18,953 nt of DNA from GCA-002701455 sp964342575. Lineage in GTDB: Bacteria > Pseudomonadota > Alphaproteobacteria > Thalassobaculales > Thalassobaculaceae. The stretch's first letter is position 1. Each line of letters starts with the position of its first letter. Position numbers and translations under genes: made by a program. The stretch covers positions 1 to 18,953 of the forward strand of contig CAYFGZ010000063.1 in NCBI GenBank assembly GCA_964342575.1, in the 5' to 3' direction. The notes under the pieces were generated by a model. The model saw nothing but the letters and a program-made list of their open reading frames with translations, did no database searches and was not told where the DNA came from. Positions 1 through 6,986 of this stretch are shown piece by piece.

Positions 1-55
1 GAGCGCTGCCCTCCGAAGGCAGAGGTCACAGGTTCGAATCCTGTCGGGTGCGCCA
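1..55 (+). tRNA. tRNA-Arg(CCG), 3' part
   Basis: The window opens in the 3' half of a tRNA. The anticodon stem CTGCC (6-10) pairs with GGCAG (18-22) around the loop CTCCGAA, which puts anticodon CCG at 13-15 and reads Arg codon CGG. The T arm is ACAGG/TTCGAAT/CCTGT (28-44), followed by the acceptor 3' strand, discriminator G and an encoded CCA at 53-55. The D arm and 5' acceptor strand lie outside the window. A decayed integrase gene begins about 60 bases downstream, as expected if this tRNA was once an integration site. Confidence 0.93.
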
Positions 56-113
56 AACCCATAGCATTTTTGGGTGTAACACATTGATTTCTGAGCATAA
101 TTGCCATCACATT

Positions 114-590
114 ATGCGGAGTACATATCAAAGTGTCATACATAAACAGGCATCGTACCTGCACCTTAGAGGTGCTGTATATCAGTATATACGAAGAATA
201 CCGTGTGATATCAGGCCCCATTACAAGACAGACCAGCTATATTTCAGTTTGCGTACTAGATCACACACTGCTGCAAATCGTATATCTAAATCTATAAGTC
301 AGAAGCTTGATGATTACTGGCTTGGAATAAGATTACAAAAAATAGACATCCCTAAGATTGCTATAATAGACCTTTATAACTCATCTCTAAAGAATGGTCC
401 TTCTCTATCTCAAGCAACTCAACACTATCTAACCCTTAAGGATGCATGAAAATCTAAAACCTTTAGACAGGCAGCCATTCGTAACTCTGGTTATGTGATT
501 GATCTACTTGGTGACCGTAACATTGGAGACTATTCAACTGCTGATGCTGGCAAGTTAAGAAGTTGGCTAATTGAGAAACAACTTACCGCC
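114..590 (+). pseudogene. Tyrosine recombinase (phage-type integrase) remnant
   Basis: From the ATG at 114 the translation resembles the N-terminus of DUF6538-type phage integrases, with YLHLRGAVYQYIRRIP followed by a SLRTRSHTAANR segment. An in-frame TGA at 447-449 interrupts it. The same frame continues past the stop with KSKTFRQAA and a typical SAM-like core-binding domain, ending near LRSWLIEKQLT at about 585. Similarity stops abruptly there. The C-terminal catalytic domain (R..HxxR..Y) is absent, so the gene is dead both by nonsense mutation and by truncation. Such integrases commonly insert in tRNA 3' ends, and this one sits right behind tRNA-Arg. No second copy of the tRNA 3' end (attR) was seen by eye in the window. 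Family assignment is from recognition of motifs. Confidence 0.8.
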
Positions 591-783
591 GCTTTTTTGG
601 CTTCGATTTTTTTGAATTGGATGATTCTCCGGATTGTATGATGATGTCGTAAAATGGCATGAGAGTGCTCAACACGCGGGAACTTGGTGCTAGAAGGTTA
701 TTGCTATTTTCACTTAACAGTACCTAGAATACTCAATTCTAACCATCCAAACTTGCAGTGATCAAGATCTGACTGATTAACCA

Positions 784-2316
784 ATGATTGAACACAAGGT
801 CCATGCCACACCATCAAATTTAATGCTACCACGGTTTAAGCAACTAGCCTGGAAAATGGCAGAAGTAGCGTTGGACCCAGTACCCGTTGAAAATGATGTC
901 GTGGATATGATCATTAACAGGATCATAGATAATGCCTCTGTAGCCCTAGCGTCCTTAAATAGAGGACCAGTCCAATCTGCACGAGCGATGGCACTTGCAC
1001 ACAAACGAGAAAGTGGCGCAACGCTTTTTGGCGTTGCAAAAGAAACAACCGTCTGTGCTGAATGGGCTGCCTGGGGGAACGGCACTGCGGTGCGGGAATT
1101 GGATTATCATGACACATTTTTAGGTGCAGATTATTCTCATCCTGGTGATAATATTCCCCCTATTCTCGCGGTAGCACAGCAATGCAATAAAAGTGGAAGT
1201 GACCTCATACGAGGGATTGCAACTGCTTATGAGATACATGTAGGCCTAGTTAGGGGTATTTGCCTGCACGAACACAAGATCGACCATATTGCCCATCTCG
1301 GTCCTTCGGTTGCGGCGGGCCTTGCCACTTTACTAAACCTTGAAAAAGAGGCCGCCTATCAGGGTATCCAACAAAGTTTGCACTGCTGCATCACCATGAG
1401 ACAATCTCGTAAAGGCGAAATTTCATCGTGGAAAGCATTCGCACCTGCGCACGCGGGAAAAACTGCTATCGAAGCTATTGATAGGTGCATGAGGGGAGAA
1501 AGGGCTCCTAGTCCTATCTACGAGGGTGAAGACTCGATCATCGCGTATCTATTGAATGGTCGCAGCGCACGGGAAAAGGGAGGCTCTCCATATGACCCTT
1601 CATATGCTCTACTATTTCCAAGCGCTGGCGAGCCAAAAAGAGCTATTATGGGGACATATACAAAGGAACACTCCGCAGAATACCAGTCGCAAGCTTTGAT
1701 AGACCTCGCATTTAGAATGCGCAAGCGAATTGGTAATTTGGAAGATATCCAGAAGATTATTGTGCACACATCACACCACACTCATTACGTAATTGGTACT
1801 GGCGCAGCAGACCCACAGAAAATGGATGCCGAATCATCAAGGGAAACACTTGATCACTCGATTATGTATATTCTTGCTGTTGCTCTGCAAGATGGTCGCT
1901 GGCACCACATAAACAGCTACACTAAAAAAAGGGCTTCACGCCCTGACACAATTAGGCTTTGGCATAAAATTTCTACCAAAGAGGATAAGGCTTGGACTGA
2001 GCGTTACCACTCGATTAACCCTTCCGAAAAAGCCTTTGGAGGTCGTATTGAGATCACAATGATGGGTGGTGAAGTGATTGTGGACGAAATAGCGGTTGCC
2101 AATGCCCATCCCTTGGGAGCAAAACCTTTTTCTCGCAGTGATTATATTAAAAAGTTTAAGATTCTCACACAAGAGCTCCTTAAGGCATCAGATCGTGAAA
2201 ACTTTTTGGATTTGGCTCAAAACCTGCCAAACTTAACATCCAAGCAGCTCAAAGAACTAAATCTGGAGGTGCCAAAAGAACTAATCAAAGAAAATACCCG
2301 CACAGGTATTTTTTAA
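784..2316 (+). CDS. prpD: MmgE/PrpD family protein, probable 2-methylcitrate dehydratase
   Basis: This 510-residue cytoplasmic enzyme probably dehydrates 2-methylcitrate to 2-methyl-cis-aconitate in the methylcitrate cycle for propionyl-CoA. Family hallmarks are EWAAWGNGTAVRELDYHDTF (residues 93-112), the HPGDNIPP segment (119-126) and KAFAPAHAGKTAIEA in the middle of the protein. The N-terminal region with ADE-like spacing (LAWKMAEVALDPV, 21-33) and the overall length resemble the actinobacterial-type PrpD (about 500 residues) more than the shorter enterobacterial enzyme. The ATG start fits this conserved N-terminus, although no clear Shine-Dalgarno precedes it. No prpB, prpC or acnD/prpF neighbour is present, so it is an isolated copy. 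An iminodisuccinate- or aconitate-type activity within MmgE/PrpD cannot be excluded. A terminator hairpin overlaps the stop codon. Confidence 0.87.
   Translation: MIEHKVHATPSNLMLPRFKQLAWKMAEVALDPVPVENDVVDMIINRIIDNASVALASLNRGPVQSARAMALAHKRESGATLFGVAKETTVCAEWAAWGNGTAVRELDYHDTFLGADYSHPGDNIPPILAVAQQCNKSGSDLIRGIATAYEIHVGLVRGICLHEHKIDHIAHLGPSVAAGLATLLNLEKEAAYQGIQQSLHCCITMRQSRKGEISSWKAFAPAHAGKTAIEAIDRCMRGERAPSPIYEGEDSIIAYLLNGRSAREKGGSPYDPSYALLFPSAGEPKRAIMGTYTKEHSAEYQSQALIDLAFRMRKRIGNLEDIQKIIVHTSHHTHYVIGTGAADPQKMDAESSRETLDHSIMYILAVALQDGRWHHINSYTKKRASRPDTIRLWHKISTKEDKAWTERYHSINPSEKAFGGRIEITMMGGEVIVDEIAVANAHPLGAKPFSRSDYIKKFKILTQELLKASDRENFLDLAQNLPNLTSKQLKELNLEVPKELIKENTRTGIF
2292..2314 (+). terminator. 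Rho-independent terminator overlapping the prpD stop codon
   Basis: A perfect 7-bp stem, AAATACC (2292-2298) with GGTATTT (2305-2311), closes a CGCACA loop and runs straight into a six-T tract (2309-2314). The last T belongs to the TAA stop at 2314-2316, so the terminator lies inside the last codons of prpD. Confidence 0.75.
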
Positions 2317-2418
2317 TTTGCACCAAGCAATCTTTTAAAATATTCCACCTGTCAACTCACGCTTATCGCCGTTAAGTCAACATCTGACGGTTTGCAATTA
2401 TGTGATAAAAGTCACAAA

Positions 2419-2589
2419 TCAGATGAGGCGGCGACACTCCAACAGCCAATATACCATATTATGGTTAGCATCTGGGTGCTTCGTATGCGCACTCAAAATA
2501 GCTGTATAAAACTTATCAGCTTCCTCAATCTTACCCCCTTTATGTGCAGCAACACCGCGCTGTAACGCTTGTTCAAGAGAAAGTTCCAT
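2419..2589 (-). pseudogene. 5' stub of a TPR-protein gene, frameshifted
   Basis: Reading leftward from the ATG at 2589 gives MELSLEQALQRGVAAHKGGK and then an A-helix/B-helix TPR unit ending HPDANHNM. This is the standard N-terminus of many TPR proteins fused to glycosyltransferase, sulfotransferase or oxygenase domains in marine proteobacteria. After DANHNM the frame goes off (VYWLLECRRLI, stop at 2419). Restoring one base after ATG gives the expected continuation ILAVGV, so a single-base deletion is the likely first lesion. Beyond about seven more residues no TPR similarity remains, so the rest of the gene has been lost. An intact TPR gene on the opposite strand starts 184 bases away. Confidence 0.65.
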
Positions 2590-2773
2590 CAATTAACCCA
2601 CAATCCTCATTCCTTGGATAATTCTTGTTTTAGTCGCGATACTTCAAGCAGACGAACAAAATTTCAAAATATAAAAAAAATGTGTTTTATCTTTACTTCG
2701 ATGCTCAAATATTTAGTTTCTGGTTGAGATTTAGAAGATACTATCCACAAGGTTTTTAGCGGGAAACAGCTCC

Positions 2774-4642
2774 TTGTCCAACAACGCTATAGACGAACTA
2801 ATTGTTCTTTATCATGAAGGAAACTTTCAAGAGGCCTTAGTGAAAGCAACCAGCTTGGCACAAAAATTTCCTGATAATATACTCATCCCCAACATATTAG
2901 CTGCTGCGAACGCTAGTTTGGGTAGGTATAAAGAAGCTGTCGCCTACTATTATAAAGCTATTGAGCTCGACCCTAGCAACGCCGACACATACAATAATTT
3001 AGGTGTTCTGCAAAAACAGCATAAAAATTACAGCGACTCTAGTTTCAGTTACCGCAGTGCCTTAATACTTAGACCTGATTTTGCAGACTCCTACTATAAC
3101 CTGGGCAATGTTCTAGGGGATCTCGGTAGAGATGGTGAATCCTTGACGAGTTTTATGAAAGCAACTCAATTAAAGCCTATATATCCAGAAGCTTTCAACA
3201 ATATGGGGCTCACCCTAAATAAGATTGGCCAAAATGAACACGCGATTACTTGCCTGTATAAGGCTATTGATCTAGAGCCCAAATATGTAGGTGCACATAA
3301 TAATTTGGCTAATTTATTCCAAAAACTTGGCAAGCATGACGAAGCTATCACCTATTATAACAAAACGATTAAACTAGAACCGAACTACTCGCTACCCCAC
3401 AATAATCTAGGAAATTCTTTCGCTGCTCTCGAACAGTTCGAAAAAGCCAAAGCGAGCTACCTTAAAGCTATTGGGCTTAACCCTTGCTACCCTGCGGCGC
3501 AGTACAATCAAGCTAATACTCTGGTGAAGCTTGGTCACCTGGAAGAAGCAATTTACTCTTACAATAAAGCGCTTCAACTAAAGCCCGACTATATAGAAGC
3601 ATTCAATAATAAGGGAGACACTCTTTTCAAATTTGGAAGGGAACGAGAAGCGATTACAAACTTTAAAAAAGCTGTTACCCTTAACCCACAATATTCGGTG
3701 GCGTACAATAATCTGGGAACGGTCTATACTGACTTGGTTATGATCGAAGATGCTGCTACGAACATAAAAAAAGCTATCATGCTGCAACCTGATTATAGCG
3801 AAGCCAGATATAACCTCGGCATCGCCTTATATACTATAGGACAATATCAGGAAGCCGAAGAACTTTTTAGAACATACGAATTTAGTAAAAGTCAGCACTA
3901 TTTGCTAGGGTGCCTATATTTCCGAGACGCGCAATCACTTTTCTATAAGCTGTTAGACTATTTGATAGATCGCGAGGAGGTTCACCCAATGATTGGCTCG
4001 CTATGTTCCCAAGCAGAAATTAAATACGGAAAAACGAGAAGAAACCTGTTTTGCAAAGATCCTTTGGCGTATGTATCTAAAGTTGACTTAAATGAAAGAT
4101 ATAACTTTGAGCAAGTTTTTGTACAAGGTGCAAAGTCCATCCTTGACGAGGATAACCTAGCAACAAAAAAACAAATGCTTTTAACGAATGGCTACCAAAC
4201 CGCCGGCAATTTATTTCTCCGAAATAATAGTGTTACCGGTGAAATCGAGAAAATTATCCGTTCCGAGATAAATAATTACTATTTTTCCTTTGCAGATAGT
4301 GAAGAAGGGTTTATCAAACATTGGCCAACCGCCTATAACCTTGATGGCTGGCTTATCAGCATGAAAAATGGTGGAGCATTAGCGCCTCATATACACGAAA
4401 AAGGCTGGATAAGCGGCAGCATTTATATAAATGTACCTCCAAAAGTGAAGGCTAATAGTGGCAACCTCGTGGTCTGTGTCAGCGGCGACGAACTATCGGA
4501 AGAAGCAAATAACACACAAAAAACTATAAATGTCGTTACTGGCAGTCTATGCCTCTTCCCTGCCTCGCTCTTCCATTATACAATACCGTTTGAATCAGAC
4601 GAAGATCGGATTGTACTAGCATTCGACATGGCACCGGAGTAA
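2774..4642 (+). CDS. TPR-repeat protein with C-terminal putative 2OG-Fe(II) oxygenase domain
   Basis: The product has 622 residues. Residues ~10-370 are about ten consecutive TPR units (for example DTYNNLGVLQKQHKNYSDS, AFNNMGLTLNKIGQNEHAI), a superhelical protein-binding surface. Residues ~430-620 match the putative 2OG-Fe(II) oxygenase family (PF13759 type): an N-terminal QTAGNLF segment, then HIHEKGWISGSIYINVPP, LCLFPASLFHYTIPF and DRIVLAFD. Candidate metal ligands are H539/H541 and H601, with R612 as the likely 2-oxoglutarate carboxylate anchor. No HxD/E motif is present at the first site. There is no signal peptide or membrane segment, so it is probably cytoplasmic. The TTG start at 2774, with a weak GGGA 9 bases upstream, is the only start giving the full TPR region. 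Substrate unknown; hydroxylation of a TPR-bound protein or glycan is inference. Confidence 0.85.
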   Translation: MSNNAIDELIVLYHEGNFQEALVKATSLAQKFPDNILIPNILAAANASLGRYKEAVAYYYKAIELDPSNADTYNNLGVLQKQHKNYSDSSFSYRSALILRPDFADSYYNLGNVLGDLGRDGESLTSFMKATQLKPIYPEAFNNMGLTLNKIGQNEHAITCLYKAIDLEPKYVGAHNNLANLFQKLGKHDEAITYYNKTIKLEPNYSLPHNNLGNSFAALEQFEKAKASYLKAIGLNPCYPAAQYNQANTLVKLGHLEEAIYSYNKALQLKPDYIEAFNNKGDTLFKFGREREAITNFKKAVTLNPQYSVAYNNLGTVYTDLVMIEDAATNIKKAIMLQPDYSEARYNLGIALYTIGQYQEAEELFRTYEFSKSQHYLLGCLYFRDAQSLFYKLLDYLIDREEVHPMIGSLCSQAEIKYGKTRRNLFCKDPLAYVSKVDLNERYNFEQVFVQGAKSILDEDNLATKKQMLLTNGYQTAGNLFLRNNSVTGEIEKIIRSEINNYYFSFADSEEGFIKHWPTAYNLDGWLISMKNGGALAPHIHEKGWISGSIYINVPPKVKANSGNLVVCVSGDELSEEANNTQKTINVVTGSLCLFPASLFHYTIPFESDEDRIVLAFDMAPE

Positions 4643-4754
4643 TCAAGCCCTCAGCAACCTATTAGACATCTAAATGGTTGCATTGTAGACTATGACTTAG
4701 CTTACATTTTCTCGTTCCACTTACACCGTATTTTTGACTTTTTCTGGCGTTAGT

Positions 4755-5906
4755 ATGGACTTCAATTTTTCCCCACAACATATCGAAATTAGAAACACCA
4801 TGCGCCGCCATACCGAACAGGAAATGCGCCAGCATGTCCGCCAAGCCGACGAAACGGAACGCTTTCCTAAACACTTGTTCAAACGATGGGGAGAAATTGG
4901 GGCAATTGGGGCTCGTTACCCGGAAGCTGATGGTGGCGTTGGGTTAGACAAAATTTCAGATTGTATAATTCGGGAGGAATTTGGCCGGGTCAGCCAAGCT
5001 TTTTGTGGAGCCTTCTCAGCACATAGCCATCTCGGGATATGGCCTATATGGAAAGCCGGTACAGATTCTCAAAAAGAACTCTATTTTTTGCCCGCATTAA
5101 AAGGTGAAAAAATAGCTTGCTTCGGCCTTAGCGAGCCGGACGGCGGATCGAATATACGGGCGATGAAGACACACGCAAAAAGAGACGGCGACACTTACAT
5201 TATCAATGGTAGCAAGCTATATATAACAAATGCTCCCATGGCGGACTTTATAACACTGGCTGTGCGAACAGCTCCAGAGCTGAAACCGGAATCTATCAGC
5301 TTATTCGTTGTGGATTTGCCAAATTCGTCTGTGCAAATTGAGCACCTAGAAAAAGAAGGATTGAAGGGGTCGGAGACTGGTGTTTTATATATAGACGATC
5401 TGCGTGTTCCGAAACAAGCCCTATTGGGAAATCGAGAAGGCAACTATCCTATAATTCTTGACTCGTTAACGGAAAATCGTGTGGGAGTTGCAGCTTCTGT
5501 TCTTGGTGTCGCGAAGGGAGCCTATGAAGAGGCATTGGATTTTGCCCGGACGAGAATAGTCGCCGGAAAGCCTATATTGGCATATCAAGCCGTGGCTCAC
5601 CGCCTAGCTAATATGATCACAGATATAGAGGCCGCTCACTGGATGGTTTATCGAGGGGCATGGCAGGTAGATCAGGGTGGAATAGATCACGAAACGGCAG
5701 CAAAGATTAAATTATTTGCGTCAGAGTCCACATTTCGGGTCACCGAAAATGCTATTCGTGTTTTTGGAGGAGCAGGAATTATGCGCGATTACAACGTGGG
5801 ACGTCATCACCGGGACGCTTTGGTCTATTTATTTGGTGAGGGCACTTCTGATATTCAGCGTAACTTGATATCGCGGTCTATGAACGAACGAGATCTACTA
5901 CCATAG
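4755..5906 (+). CDS. Acyl-CoA dehydrogenase family flavoprotein
   Basis: This 383-residue protein is of usual family length and probably oxidises an acyl-CoA thioester at C2-C3, passing electrons to ETF. Visible motifs are the FAD-binding FGLSEPDGGSN (123-133), INGSKLYITNA (150-160), FGGAGIM (337-343) and the C-terminal FGEGTSDIQRNLI. E362 in EGTSDIQ occupies the position of the catalytic base in medium-chain enzymes. The ATG at 4755 is preferred over an in-frame TTG at 4734 because MDFNFSPQHIEIRNTMR is the normal N-terminus. It stands alone, convergent with a hydratase gene 68 bases away, with no ETF, CoA-transferase or CoA-ligase nearby, so the chain length or pathway cannot be read from context. 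Glutaryl-CoA or isovaleryl-CoA-type substrates remain possible. Confidence 0.9.
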   Translation: MDFNFSPQHIEIRNTMRRHTEQEMRQHVRQADETERFPKHLFKRWGEIGAIGARYPEADGGVGLDKISDCIIREEFGRVSQAFCGAFSAHSHLGIWPIWKAGTDSQKELYFLPALKGEKIACFGLSEPDGGSNIRAMKTHAKRDGDTYIINGSKLYITNAPMADFITLAVRTAPELKPESISLFVVDLPNSSVQIEHLEKEGLKGSETGVLYIDDLRVPKQALLGNREGNYPIILDSLTENRVGVAASVLGVAKGAYEEALDFARTRIVAGKPILAYQAVAHRLANMITDIEAAHWMVYRGAWQVDQGGIDHETAAKIKLFASESTFRVTENAIRVFGGAGIMRDYNVGRHHRDALVYLFGEGTSDIQRNLISRSMNERDLLP

Positions 5907-5974
5907 AGATAACTATCAAAAACTCCCTATGTCGCCGTTTCATGATCTCTGTCGATAACGCATGAATGAGAGAT

Positions 5975-6769
5975 TCAGACAAACTTCACCCGTGCTTCAC
6001 CCACCCCCTCTAACAGGACGCTCACTTCTGCTGGTGAGTCAAAAAACACGGTTTCCACGACGCTGCCAAGCATAACGAATGTTCCGGCCCTCAAAGGTCT
6101 GCCCAGCCCGGCTCTGTGATTAGCCAACCAAGCAAGTGCCTCTAATGGGTGACCAAGAATATCCGAGCCCACTCCTCTCGAATGCTCGCAATTATTAATA
6201 TAAAGCACCCCATCTATTGCACCCAAATTTAACTCTTGCCAATTAATCTCTTCGGCTCCAAGAACGACCCCCGCATTAAAAAAATCATCCGCAATCAGGG
6301 TTGGTGCATTCAACAGAGCATAATTTTCATACCGGTCGTCGACCAATTCTATCGCTCCCATTAGACTACCAACGGCTGCCGCCGCGCTTTCGCGTGTATA
6401 CGGCCCCTTTTCTCCCAACATATCTTGACCCAGACGAGCCGCTATCTCACATTCAACACCAATCCTATGAAACCGCGATAACTGAATATTTGCTTCCCCA
6501 AGGAAAACCATTGACCTAAATATCTCTCCAGCACAGGGATGATCAATATTGAGAAATTTCTGCATTACCTCCGTAGTACAACCTATTTTATGTCCTACCA
6601 AGTTTCCATAACCCGCCAATGCCAATATTTCATGCAATGCTGCTTGAATAGCATAGCCTTCGGTTTCCGTTTGCGGCACTAGTTCTTCCGGCAATAGCGA
6701 AGTACGGGGGCCGCCTAACCTACTTTGGGATAGAAAACTAGCTGCTTTTTCTATCTCGGTCTCATTCAT
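5975..6769 (-). CDS. 2-keto-4-pentenoate hydratase / fumarylacetoacetate hydrolase superfamily protein
   Basis: This 264-residue protein matches the MhpD/XylJ hydratase type, which adds water to 2-hydroxypenta-2,4-dienoate in meta-cleavage pathways. The related 4-oxalocrotonate decarboxylase is an alternative. Visible features are VGHKIGCT (58-65), the metal-binding E106/E108 pair in VECEIAARLG, E141 in ELVDDRY, and the IADDFFNAGVVLG segment (159-171). The length is typical for the group. The ATG at 6769 has a good Shine-Dalgarno (AGGAAAG) eight bases upstream. No ring-cleavage dioxygenase, aldolase or dehydrogenase lies next to it, so no pathway can be assigned. It is transcribed divergently from the cyclase gene and converges on the acyl-CoA dehydrogenase. 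Confidence 0.8.
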   Translation of the reverse strand: MNETEIEKAASFLSQSRLGGPRTSLLPEELVPQTETEGYAIQAALHEILALAGYGNLVGHKIGCTTEVMQKFLNIDHPCAGEIFRSMVFLGEANIQLSRFHRIGVECEIAARLGQDMLGEKGPYTRESAAAAVGSLMGAIELVDDRYENYALLNAPTLIADDFFNAGVVLGAEEINWQELNLGAIDGVLYINNCEHSRGVGSDILGHPLEALAWLANHRAGLGRPLRAGTFVMLGSVVETVFFDSPAEVSVLLEGVGEARVKFV

Positions 6770-6853
6770 TAAATGTACTTTCCTATCTCAAAATCACTTG
6801 CCAAGGCCTATCCTATGTGCTCCCGATAGGAATGCCGGCTCTAATTTGAATTA

Positions 6854-6883
6854 ATATTAGGTAGTTTTAACTCGCCCTAATAT
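6854..6883. repeat. Inverted repeat between divergent hydratase and cyclase genes
   Basis: ATATTAGG (6854-6861) and its exact reverse complement CCTAATAT (6876-6883) are separated by 14 bases. The repeat is in the AT-rich 217-bp region separating two divergent start codons, where an operator or promoter elements would be expected. Eight-bp arms in AT-rich DNA can arise by chance, so the regulatory reading is tentative. Confidence 0.3.
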
Positions 6884-6986
6884 AAATTAAAATAGAAAGC
6901 ATTATGAACGTAAAAAAAGTGCTGGTAAATTTCTGAGTCGTACCATTTTGGTAATGCGAAATATCAAAAATTTGGAAAGTATATTC

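Noticed and set aside
57..75. ACCCA/TGGGT hairpin just after tRNA-Arg as a terminator
   Set aside because: The stem is only five bp and the T run lies in the loop rather than after the stem.
777..1117. Minus-strand open frames opposite prpD
   Set aside because: They are antisense shadows of a well-conserved gene and show no recognisable motifs or ribosome-binding site.
5941..5974. ATCTCT/AGAGAT pair between the convergent dehydrogenase and hydratase genes as a terminator
   Set aside because: The loop is about 18 bases long, the stem is AT-rich and no T run follows.
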